15,407 bases of DNA from Candidatus Agrococcus pullicola (GTDB lineage Bacteria > Actinomycetota > Actinomycetes > Actinomycetales > Microbacteriaceae): assembly GCA_019115685.1 (NCBI GenBank), contig DXDC01000085.1, forward strand, positions 1 to 15,407. The letters run 5' to 3'. The position numbers and the translations under genes are program-made. Under the pieces are notes generated by a model. The model was given only the letters and a program-made list of their open reading frames with translations, ran no database searches and was not told the DNA's origin. Each line of letters begins with the position of its first letter. The stretch's first letter is position 1. Shown here piece after piece: positions 6,043 through 12,702 of this stretch.

Positions 6043-6843
6043 CTACTCCCAAACGACTTCGGCGGGATTCACACCGTGTTCGCGAGCGTTCGCATCGATG
6101 CTCGCAGAGAGCCACGTGGCGAGACCCTGCTCAAGCGAGTCGAAGTACTCACGGAATCGCTCATCATCGACGAACATGCGGCCCAACAGAACATGCATCG
6201 AGCGACTGCAATCGAACATCTGACCGATCATCTCCCTGTGCCCCTCCACGAGGCGGTTCGCTGCAGTGCTACCCGGCCGGATACCGTCTCGTTTCGCGGT
6301 GGCGAGCTTCTCGTACAGCGCCTCACCATCTTTGCTCAAGCGCTCGCGCTCTTCCTGGGACAGCGCGGCCGCGCGCCGTTCGAACTCTGCCCACTGCTCG
6401 GATGCTCCCCAGCGCTCCCGCGCATCCTCCGCCCAGTCCTCCCGCCATCCCGTGCCGAAGATCTCGGCCTGCTGCTGCGCAGTAAGCGAAACACCGGCAG
6501 CGTCCGAAACGATCATCCGGTCGACGGCGTCGGCCATGCGCTGCAGGGCGTCAATGCGTTCGTGCAGCAACGTTCGCTGCTGCTGCAGCTGCCCTGCCTC
6601 ATCGACATCCGGGTCGTCAAGAAGCGCAGCGATCTTCGCAAGGCTGAAGCCCAGCTCCCGGTAGACCAGCACTCGGTGCATACGAGCAACATCCGTTGCC
6701 GAGTACGTTCGATAGCCGGCGGAGGTTCGCCCCTGCGGGCGAACGAGGTCGATGGCATCCCAGTGATGCAGCGTCCGCACACTGACGCCCACCAGGGAAG
6801 CAACCTCTCCTACCGTCAGTGCCTCTGGCAGGTTCTCATCCAT
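6043..6843 (-). CDS. tipA: TipA-like MerR-family regulator with thiopeptide-binding-type domain
   Basis: A 266-residue homologue of Streptomyces TipAL (253 residues), a MerR-type activator that binds thiopeptide antibiotics. Residues 9-75 are the MerR winged helix (TVGEVASLVGVSVRTLHHWDAID, given here as TVGEVASLVGVS and RTLHHWDAID; then SAGYRTYSATDVARMH). Residues about 80-112 form the dimerising coiled coil, and 120-258 match the TipAS domain: GVSLTAQQQAEIFG, ARERWGASEQW, EGHREMIGQMFDCSRSMH and FVDDERFREYFD. TipAS has two cysteines in this last region. The first is kept (C212), but the one reported to bond covalently to thiostrepton is Leu219 here. The ATG at 6841-6843 has a purine-rich Shine-Dalgarno (GAGGGGAG, 6851 region) at 7 nt; upstream in-frame ATGs lack one. 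It precedes tsnR on the same strand. Confidence 0.9.
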   Translation of the reverse strand: MDENLPEALTVGEVASLVGVSVRTLHHWDAIDLVRPQGRTSAGYRTYSATDVARMHRVLVYRELGFSLAKIAALLDDPDVDEAGQLQQQRTLLHERIDALQRMADAVDRMIVSDAAGVSLTAQQQAEIFGTGWREDWAEDARERWGASEQWAEFERRAAALSQEERERLSKDGEALYEKLATAKRDGIRPGSTAANRLVEGHREMIGQMFDCSRSMHVLLGRMFVDDERFREYFDSLEQGLATWLSASIDANAREHGVNPAEVVWE

Positions 6844-6877
6844 CGCCGCTCTCCCCTCCCTCGGCCCGCTCATCGAC

Positions 6878-6908
6878 GCGGTAACGGCGCTGTATGCGCC
6901 TCGCTGAA
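6878..6908 (-). promoter_or_regulatory. Candidate tipA promoter with dyad centred in a 19-bp spacer
   Basis: On the minus strand TTCAGC (6903-6908) and TACCGC (6878-6883) are 19 bp apart. A perfect dyad, GGCGC and GCGCC around ATACA (6886-6900), is centred on 6893, exactly the midpoint of the spacer. This is the layout of a MerR-family self-regulated promoter. The -35 and -10 are individually poor, which is also usual for such activator-dependent promoters. The same dyad could act as a terminator hairpin for the gene ending at 6911. Confidence 0.5.
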
Positions 6909-6910
6909 CA

Positions 6911-7219
6911 CTACGGCTCCGGGTAGCCCTCCGCAATCGCGCGCAGCGCTGCCAAGTGCTGCTGAAAGGCTTTTCGCCCCAGCCTCGTCGATGCCACCCA
7001 CGTGCGCGGCCGCTTCCCGACGAACCCCTTCTTGGTCTTTACGTAGCCCAGCTTCTCGAGATACGTGATGGCCTTGCTGAGCACGGAATCTCCGGCCTCC
7101 AGCACTTCTCGCAGTGTGGGGAAGTCCATTTCGGCATCGTCGCGCAATGCAGCCATCAATGAGAAGCGGACAGGCGTCACGAATGCCTCATCGAGACCGT
7201 GACGAGGATGCGGACTCAC
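6911..7219 (-). CDS. Winged-helix transcriptional regulator (HTH_34 / MarR-like)
   Basis: A 102-residue single-domain regulator. Residues 8-95 match the small winged-helix family (PF13601-like) throughout: LDEAFVTPVRFSLMAALRDD, then DFPTLREVLEAGDSVLSKAITYLEKLGYV split as DFPTLREVLEAGDS and LSKAITYLEKLGYV, then KGFVGKRPRTWVASTRLGRKAF. The pattern K-GFVGKRPRTW is the wing. The GTG at 7217-7219 is chosen because it overlaps the stop of the membrane protein gene by 4 bp (GTGA) and starts at the usual family position. Translational coupling with a membrane protein is a common arrangement for this family. It probably binds the CTTTC/GAAAG elements at 8047-8171 and controls both divergent membrane genes; that is inference. 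No ligand or sensor domain is visible. Confidence 0.87.
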   Translation of the reverse strand: MSPHPRHGLDEAFVTPVRFSLMAALRDDAEMDFPTLREVLEAGDSVLSKAITYLEKLGYVKTKKGFVGKRPRTWVASTRLGRKAFQQHLAALRAIAEGYPEP

Positions 7220-8055
7220 TGCTGGGTTCCACGAGTAGGAAGAAATGCGGACCCCGCGATCGCGATTCCGATCGCACTCCCTGCGGTAGCGAGCAGGACG
7301 GGCGAGAGAACATCGGTGAATGCACTTAACAACAGCACCGCACACACGACAACTGCTCCGATGCCAAAGAGCAGCCAGTGCAGAAGAGACCACTCATATC
7401 CGGTACGGCGAAGCCCCGCATCCTTCAGTGACATGGCTGCGACGACCATAAAGAGGACTGCTGCCCCGAGCGAAGTCACGCTTGCGTATTCCCACTCAGC
7501 CGTGACGACCAAGAGCCCGACGATCGCACCGAGAATCACGGTCACGATACGAGACGACCGGCTCAACGGTCGCCGAACCCAGCGAACACTACGGTCCTCG
7601 GCGGTCACCCACCACCGGATAGGCCCGACCGCGAGCGCGAGGCCGAGCATTATCGCGAGCAGCGTGTCGAGGATGCGGGGGTATGGCTGCTCGATGATCT
7701 GCAGGACGCAGAGCACGAAGAACACCAAGACAAGTGCGAAGAGGAGCACCGTCATCGCCGAGCCGATACGTTGCCGTACGGAAAATTGCTCCAGCGCACC
7801 GCTCACCAGCGTCGTCGTGATGAGCATCGGCAAGATCACGTACAGGGAGTTATCGAACGGTGCCATGACGGTCAGCAGCGTCCACAGGTAGACGGGGAGG
7901 ATGAACGCCTGCCAGAGGCCAAGTACCGCGAGCGCGCCAGGTGCGTGCGCCCGGTCGCTGCGATCGCGCACTTTACCGATGTTACGCAGCTGTGCGGCCG
8001 CCTCCTCGGCGCTCGGCGGCCCGGAGGCGTTCGGACGACTCGGCTGACTTTCCAT
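7216..8055 (-). CDS. Eight-helix integral membrane protein, unknown function
   Basis: The 279-residue product starts with a hydrophilic, Ser/Pro-rich cytoplasmic segment (1-38) and then has about eight hydrophobic helices (near 40-62, 70-88, 99-120, 130-147, 170-187, 193-210, 222-245 and 250-272). I do not recognise a named family; genes coupled to HTH_34 regulators often encode such hypothetical membrane proteins. The ATG at 8053-8055 has no Shine-Dalgarno but lies 6 nt after a -10-like TTTACT, so a leaderless mRNA is likely. A perfect dyad covers the start codon. Its stop overlaps the regulator gene by 4 bp. It is divergent from a second membrane protein gene at 8193, and the two are probably co-regulated. 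Confidence 0.82.
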   Translation of the reverse strand: MESQPSRPNASGPPSAEEAAAQLRNIGKVRDRSDRAHAPGALAVLGLWQAFILPVYLWTLLTVMAPFDNSLYVILPMLITTTLVSGALEQFSVRQRIGSAMTVLLFALVLVFFVLCVLQIIEQPYPRILDTLLAIMLGLALAVGPIRWWVTAEDRSVRWVRRPLSRSSRIVTVILGAIVGLLVVTAEWEYASVTSLGAAVLFMVVAAMSLKDAGLRRTGYEWSLLHWLLFGIGAVVVCAVLLLSAFTDVLSPVLLATAGSAIGIAIAGSAFLPTRGTQQ

Positions 8056-8090
8056 TTGGAAAGTAAATGCACTACGGAAAGGACTTTCAA
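8047..8090 (-). promoter_or_regulatory. Promoter of the membrane protein-regulator operon, with two CTTTC/GAAAG dyads
   Basis: On the minus strand TTGAAA (8085-8090) and TTTACT (8062-8067) are 17 bp apart, with the ATG 6 nt further. Dyad 1 is ACTTTCC (8047-8053) and GGAAAGT (8058-8064) around ATTT; it covers the start codon and part of the -10. Dyad 2 is GAAAG (8077-8081) and CTTTC (8084-8088), overlapping the -35; its centre is 27 bp from that of dyad 1. This is a repressor-like layout. Confidence 0.65.
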
Positions 8091-8151
8091 CGCCCGCGGC
8101 TGTACAGTGCGACCAGCATCATCACTGCGCACCCCGCGTCAACCACGTGAC

Positions 8152-8171
8152 CTTTCAGGCGAACTTTCAGG
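8152..8171 (+). repeat. Direct repeat CTTTCAGG upstream of the divergent membrane gene
   Basis: CTTTCAGG occurs at 8152-8159 and again at 8164-8171, a 12-bp period. Both share the CTTTC core of the dyads at 8047-8088. They lie 22-41 bp before the plus-strand start codon, over the expected -35 region. Probably binding sites for the same regulator. Confidence 0.55.
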
Positions 8172-8192
8172 GATATCGGCCATGCTCAAGCC

Positions 8193-8876
8193 ATGAGCGA
8201 CGAAGTCGACAGCACTCTTCACCAACCCGCACCAAGGCCCGCAACCCGGAGCGCTTCCCCTGCAGGCAGCAACCGAGTCTGGCTACTCGCAGGCATTCTC
8301 GGCATCGTCGGCGGCTATGTCCTGTGGAGTTCCCTCCCGCAGCTAGGAACCAGATTCATCTCAGGAGGAGTGTTCCTGAATGAGGGCCTCCTCTACATGA
8401 CACAAATTCTGCTGGGGTTGGCCTGCGTTGTCGTCGCCATGCTGAACGCACCCGGCAGTCTGCCTCGGCGTCTGATCGCCGTTGTCATCGTTATCGTCAT
8501 CGCGGCACTCGCGTTCTTCCTCTTCCTCATGAGGCTGCAGTCGGGCCTGGGCCCGGTGTTCAGAGGGCCTGTCGGCGGGCTGCTGACGAGCCTGGAAGGA
8601 TGGCTCGTGCTTTCGGGCGCTGCTGGCTGGCTGCTTGCCGCCGGCGCGAGGCCACTCGCCTGGCTCAGCCTCGTCGGCGTGCTCCTGGTGGCCCCGCTTC
8701 GGCTACTGCTCCAGTGGCAGGGCTTCGACGTGGCGATCACAACGGTCGTTCTTCAGGCGCTCATGCTTATCGCGGCCCTCGCTGTACTGCTGGCATCGAA
8801 GCCGCGACCGATCCGTCCACCCAGCTCGCCGCAATCACCTTACGCAGGTATGCCAACCCATCGGGCGCATCCCTAG
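8193..8876 (+). CDS. Six-helix integral membrane protein, unknown function
   Basis: The 227-residue product has a hydrophilic N-terminus (1-28, Pro/Ser-rich), about six hydrophobic helices (near 29-47, 65-84, 93-114, 132-151, 155-174 and 181-201) and a Pro-rich polar C-terminal tail. No family is recognised. The ATG at 8193-8195 has no Shine-Dalgarno, and the first helix begins soon after it, so a leaderless mRNA is possible; the -10 is not clear (CATGCT at 8181-8186 is a weak option). It is divergent from the membrane protein-regulator operon, and CTTTC repeats lie in its promoter region. It ends 18 bp before the convergent aldehyde dehydrogenase stop. Confidence 0.8.
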   Translation: MSDEVDSTLHQPAPRPATRSASPAGSNRVWLLAGILGIVGGYVLWSSLPQLGTRFISGGVFLNEGLLYMTQILLGLACVVVAMLNAPGSLPRRLIAVVIVIVIAALAFFLFLMRLQSGLGPVFRGPVGGLLTSLEGWLVLSGAAGWLLAAGARPLAWLSLVGVLLVAPLRLLLQWQGFDVAITTVVLQALMLIAALAVLLASKPRPIRPPSSPQSPYAGMPTHRAHP

Positions 8877-8894
8877 ACGCCCGGGCTCTCGCAT

Positions 8895-10298
8895 CTACCC
8901 CTGGATCACCTGGGGCTGCGCCACCGCCTTCAGCCCGGCGACGCCGAACTCCTGGCCGTAGCCCGACTGCTTCGCCCCGCCGAACGGTACGAACGGGTTG
9001 ATGGTGCCGTGCGAATTGATCCACACCGTGCCGGCCTGGATGCGCGCCGCGACTTCGCGAGCCCGGTCGCGATCCGACGACCACACCGACCCGCCGAGCC
9101 CCACGTCCAGTGCATTCGCCTGCTCGATGGCCTCTTCGAGATCCGTGTACCGGATGATGGGCAGGGCGGGCCCGAACTGCTCTTCGACGACGAGTGCGTT
9201 CTGCGGGTCGATGTCGGCTATCAGCGTGGTCGGGTAGAAGAACCCGGGAGCATCTTGATCGGGGTCGCCGCCCAGCACGACGCGGGCATTCGCATCCTTC
9301 GCCGCCTGCACGAGCCGGGCGACAACATTGAACTGCATTTCGTTCTGCAGCGGTCCGAGTACGTTCTGCTCGTCGAGCCCATCCCCCATGGGCATATTGC
9401 CTGCGACCTCCGCGAGCGCGTCGACGACCTCGTCGTAGATCGAATCGGGCACGTACAGGCGCTTGAGCGCAGCGCACGTCTGGCCCGTGTTGATGAAGGC
9501 GCCCCAGAAGAGCCCTTCCGCGATCGCCTTGGGGTCGACGTCGTCGAGCACGATCCCGGCGTCGTTGCCACCGAGCTCAAGGGTGAGGCGTTTGACGTTG
9601 CCGGAGCTGGCCTCGATGATCTTCTTGCCCGTCTTCGTCGAGCCGGTGAACATGACTTTGTCGATGCTCTCGCTCTCGACGATGCGTGCACCGAGCTCTC
9701 CGCCTCCGACGACCGTGTTCAGCACGCCTTCCGGCAGTACGGTGTTCAGCACGTGGTTGATCGCAAGCCCCGAGAGCGGCGTGTACTCCGACGGCTTCGA
9801 CACGACCGTGTTGCCCATCCGCAGCGAGGGGATGCTCTGCCAGATGGCGATCATCATCGGCCAGTTCCACGGGGTGATGGCGCCCACGACCCCGAGCGGC
9901 CGGTAGTGCATTTCGGCGTAGGTCTCGCCGTCATCGACGACGACTTCGACGGGGAGCGGCGTGCCTGCAGGCACACGGGTCCAGGCAGCGCAGCCGCCCA
10001 CTTCGAAGCGCGCGTTCGGCCCGTTGAGCGGCTTACCCTGTTCACGCGAGAGGATGCCCGCGAGCGCCTCCGCGTTCTCGTCGATCGCGTCCGCGACCCG
10101 GTTCAGGTAGTCGACGCGCTCTTCATCGCTCAGCGCCGCCCATGCCGGCTGCGCCGCTTTGGCTCGTGCAATGGCCGCGTCGACATCCGCGGTCGTGTGC
10201 TCCGGAACTCGACCGATCAGCTCCCCCGTTGCCGGGTTCAAGATCTCGCGACCGACATCGACGGTGATTGCGTCCAGCAGGCTTTCAAATGTGAACAT
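8895..10298 (-). CDS. NAD(P)-dependent aldehyde dehydrogenase
   Basis: A 467-residue enzyme of the aldehyde dehydrogenase superfamily. Catalytic residues are all present: N145 in TPWNWP, K168 in SKPSEYTP for cofactor binding, the general base E241 in LELGGNDAG, the nucleophile C275 in NTGQTCAALKR, and E373 in EEQFGPALP. The C-terminal phrase NPFVPFGGAKQSGYGQEFG is typical. The ATG (10296-10298) follows AAGGAGA (10304-10310) at 5 nt. It starts 33 bp after the amine oxidase stop on the same strand and is almost surely co-transcribed. By context it oxidises the aldehyde released by the amine oxidase to the carboxylic acid, for example phenylacetaldehyde or 4-hydroxyphenylacetaldehyde. Substrate is inference; a broad-range or aminoaldehyde dehydrogenase is the alternative. 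Confidence 0.93.
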   Translation of the reverse strand: MFTFESLLDAITVDVGREILNPATGELIGRVPEHTTADVDAAIARAKAAQPAWAALSDEERVDYLNRVADAIDENAEALAGILSREQGKPLNGPNARFEVGGCAAWTRVPAGTPLPVEVVVDDGETYAEMHYRPLGVVGAITPWNWPMMIAIWQSIPSLRMGNTVVSKPSEYTPLSGLAINHVLNTVLPEGVLNTVVGGGELGARIVESESIDKVMFTGSTKTGKKIIEASSGNVKRLTLELGGNDAGIVLDDVDPKAIAEGLFWGAFINTGQTCAALKRLYVPDSIYDEVVDALAEVAGNMPMGDGLDEQNVLGPLQNEMQFNVVARLVQAAKDANARVVLGGDPDQDAPGFFYPTTLIADIDPQNALVVEEQFGPALPIIRYTDLEEAIEQANALDVGLGGSVWSSDRDRAREVAARIQAGTVWINSHGTINPFVPFGGAKQSGYGQEFGVAGLKAVAQPQVIQG

Positions 10299-10331
10299 GA
10301 GGCTCTCCTTCGAGTATTTTGTTCTTCTTCG

Positions 10332-12386
10332 CTAGCGGCCGCAGCCGCAGCCGTCCTTGTTGCCGCAGTTGCAACCGTCGCTGCAGCAGCCGCAGCCGCC
10401 GTCGCAACATCCGTCACCGGTCATGGAGCAGGAGGAGCGGGCATCCGCGGGCAGATCCATCGTCGGGTTCTGGTCGAGGAAACCGTGCGGCTTGAACCAG
10501 AAACCCGAGTAGTCGACCGGCATGACGGGCCAGTCTTCGGTGCGCGGCAGGTGCGTTGGCCCGAACTGGTGCCACAGCACGATGTCCTCGCCGTCCAGGC
10601 TGCGGTCCGCTTTCGTCCAGGTCGGCAGACCCTGCCAGCCACTGCTCTGACTCGGGTACATGCCGGCCGGGTACAGCTCGCCTTCCGCGAACTGCGTGCC
10701 CCAGAGGTGCTTCGTGGCGAAATTCGCACGAGCGAACACGGTCGACTCCGGCTGCGCCTGGAGTACGGCTTTCCCTTCGGGAATCAGCCAGTACGAGGTC
10801 GGCTTGCCGACATAGTTCTTGCGGTGGGCGCTGCGCACCTCCCAGACGCGGCTGGTCAGTCCGTTCGCCATCCGCTGCGCCTCCAGCTCGGATTTCAGCT
10901 GCGTATCCGACCAGGTGAACGCGTTGCCTCGCGGGTTCAGTGGCCCGTGCGGCAGCGGCACGACGTCGATCTCGTGCAGCGTGTTGTCTTCACCGTCGAC
11001 GGCGACGTCGAGCCTGGCCGAGAAGATGTGCTGGTGCACGGGCGTGAAGAGACCGGGCGAGATCTCGGTGTTGTGCGGGTTGTCGGTGCCGGGGAGGCCC
11101 GCGCCACCGAATACGACGCCGGTCGCCTTGGCCTCCACCTGGATCGACCCGTCGAGGTAGAAGTACCAGAAGAAGCCGTAGTCGTAGTTGCCGACGGTCG
11201 CGAAGTAGCTGATCACCAGGCGACGGCTGCGACGAGTCTCCGGCTTGCCGTCGAGATCGGTGTGCTTCCACTGGATGCCGTAGTCCTCCTCGTGCATGCA
11301 GATGACCTGATCGAGCTTGACCGGGTTGCCGAGGTCGTCGTTGACGAAGCCGTCGAAGTAGTGGATCACGCCGAGGCAGTCGCAGCCGAGCGACAACGGG
11401 TTCGCGCTGCGGCCGAGCAGGTATTCTCCGGCGTCGAAGTAGCTCACCCAGTAGCGGGTCTCGTCGATATCGCCGTACGGCACGACCATCTCGGGGACGC
11501 TCGCTCGCGTGAGCACGGGGCGGTCTTCATCCCCATCGCGCCAACTGATGTTGCTCAACACCAGTCCCTCACGGGAGTTGAAGCCGATGTGCAGCTTCCA
11601 GTTCTCCCACTGCACGCTGTTGCCGTCGACCGAGAAGCTCGGGCCTTCCGGCTGGGTGATATCGATGGGCTTGAGGCTGGTGCGTGCAGGCCCCTGCGCG
11701 TCGAGCGTGAAGTTGCCGTGCTGCATTGGCGTGGGCACGTCGCCCTCGTCGTAGACCTTGAAGACCGCGCGCTCGATCATGTCGACTTTCACGATGAGGC
11801 CTTCGACGGGGTGTGCCCACGGGCTGTCCCCTTCGTTCGGTACCAGGTAGGTCAGTGAACGCAGGTAGCGACGACCTGCGTCCTCGGTCTCTTCCGGGAA
11901 GTACCCGGGCGCCAAGGGGGAGCAGAAGCACGTGTCGATGTATTCGCCGAGGCCGCGGCGCTCCATCGCCGCCCGCCATTCGGGGTTCGCCTTCACGATG
12001 TCGGCGATCTCGAAGAACTCCTCCATCAGCACGGCAGCCTGCCCGCGCTCCGGCGTACTGGCGAGTTCTTCGACCTCGACCACCCGCTCTTCCGTTATCG
12101 AAACGGTGACCTCGGTGTGCTTGCCGTCCGAACGGTCCAGCAGTGTTGCGATCGCGCGACGTTCGAACGGTTCACCCGGCTGCCACGCCGCGACAGCGGC
12201 TTTCGAGGGGTCGCGAGGCAGCAGCATGGCGACGCGTACGTGCTCCCGCATCAGGCCGGCTTCGTCGAGAACGTCGCGCACGGTCGCGATCTCGCCGGCG
12301 TTGAGAGGATCGAGCGGATGCGCTGCCTGCTCAGGCGTACTCACTCGCTTGCCGTGCGTGTGCGTTGCGTCGGGGATGTGGTTCAT
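10332..12386 (-). CDS. Copper-containing primary amine oxidase with Cys-rich C-terminal tail
   Basis: A 684-residue topaquinone enzyme that converts primary amines to aldehydes, NH3 and H2O2. The cofactor tyrosine is Y401 in GNYDYGFFWYF; the catalytic base is D318 in YFDAGEYLLG; copper ligands are H451 and H453 in PVHQHIF and H612 in GPTHLPR. These sit about 20 residues after the Arthrobacter globiformis enzyme's D298, Y382, H431, H433 and H592. C337 and C363 match its disulfide. There is no signal peptide, so it is probably cytosolic. Unusually, residues 653-684 hold ten cysteines in a Gly/Asp-rich tail (C653, 660, 661, 665, 667, 668, 672, 674, 680, 682), like a small metal-binding peptide. 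The ATG follows GAGGAA (12391-12396). The aldehyde dehydrogenase follows in the same operon. Confidence 0.95.
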   Translation of the reverse strand: MNHIPDATHTHGKRVSTPEQAAHPLDPLNAGEIATVRDVLDEAGLMREHVRVAMLLPRDPSKAAVAAWQPGEPFERRAIATLLDRSDGKHTEVTVSITEERVVEVEELASTPERGQAAVLMEEFFEIADIVKANPEWRAAMERRGLGEYIDTCFCSPLAPGYFPEETEDAGRRYLRSLTYLVPNEGDSPWAHPVEGLIVKVDMIERAVFKVYDEGDVPTPMQHGNFTLDAQGPARTSLKPIDITQPEGPSFSVDGNSVQWENWKLHIGFNSREGLVLSNISWRDGDEDRPVLTRASVPEMVVPYGDIDETRYWVSYFDAGEYLLGRSANPLSLGCDCLGVIHYFDGFVNDDLGNPVKLDQVICMHEEDYGIQWKHTDLDGKPETRRSRRLVISYFATVGNYDYGFFWYFYLDGSIQVEAKATGVVFGGAGLPGTDNPHNTEISPGLFTPVHQHIFSARLDVAVDGEDNTLHEIDVVPLPHGPLNPRGNAFTWSDTQLKSELEAQRMANGLTSRVWEVRSAHRKNYVGKPTSYWLIPEGKAVLQAQPESTVFARANFATKHLWGTQFAEGELYPAGMYPSQSSGWQGLPTWTKADRSLDGEDIVLWHQFGPTHLPRTEDWPVMPVDYSGFWFKPHGFLDQNPTMDLPADARSSCSMTGDGCCDGGCGCCSDGCNCGNKDGCGCGR

Positions 12387-12459
12387 GGGATTCCTCGTCG
12401 AGTCCGGTGGTTACTCTCCACGCTAGGTCACTGCGCCGACGAAGACTTGTCTGTGGGTG

Positions 12460-12492
12460 CGCAGAAGTTGGCTGAGAGAGTGATTTTCTGCG
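12460..12492. repeat. 7-bp inverted repeat upstream of the amine oxidase
   Basis: CGCAGAA (12460-12466) and TTCTGCG (12486-12492) are exact inverted copies around 19 bp. The element lies 75-105 bp upstream of the amine oxidase start. It may be an operator for amine-responsive control, but nothing confirms this. Confidence 0.3.
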
Positions 12493-12689
12493 GTGACGCC
12501 GCTTCGCGCCGACCGGCGCGTCAGCCTCGACGCAACGAGCTGGGGAAGGAGGAGTCGGATATCCGAACAGCAAGTTCCCGAAAGCGTCATCGTCGTCGGG
12601 CAGGATCGGCGGACGGAGGGGCTGCGCCTGCACAGTCGCCAATGGCCACGAATTCCACCATCGCATCGGGCCCGGTCTCCCCCGACCAC

Positions 12690-12695
12690 TACGGT
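12690..12695 (+). promoter_or_regulatory. Candidate -10 box of the helicase gene (leaderless)
   Basis: TACGGT fits the TANNNT pattern and ends 7 nt before the GTG start at 12703, so the mRNA would be leaderless. AGGAG (12697-12701) is present but only 1 nt from the GTG, too close for a normal Shine-Dalgarno. No good -35 is visible. Confidence 0.4.
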
Positions 12696-12702
12696 TAGGA
12701 GT

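Larger units (their letters stand above)
12387..12702. other. Divergent intergenic region between amine oxidase and RNA helicase genes
   Basis: This 316-bp stretch holds no credible gene. Open frames through it on both strands lack start signals and protein-like composition. It contains the amine oxidase Shine-Dalgarno at the left end, an inverted repeat at 12460-12492 and a candidate helicase -10 at 12690-12695. I could not find a convincing promoter for the amine oxidase. Confidence 0.6.

Noticed and set aside
6844..6936. Longer start for the TipA-like protein
   Set aside because: It would overlap the end of the HTH_34 gene and lacks a Shine-Dalgarno; ATG at 6841-6843 has one and matches family length.
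9009..11858. A 949-codon open frame on the plus strand
   Set aside because: It is exactly antisense to the amine oxidase and aldehyde dehydrogenase, both with complete catalytic motifs. Long antisense frames are expected in GC-rich genes; its product is Arg/Val/Asp/Ala-rich with no domain.
12493..12702. N-terminal extension of the helicase by 70 residues
   Set aside because: The extra sequence is Arg/Ser-rich and unlike helicases; GTG at 12703 gives the usual distance to the Q motif and has a -10 box before it.
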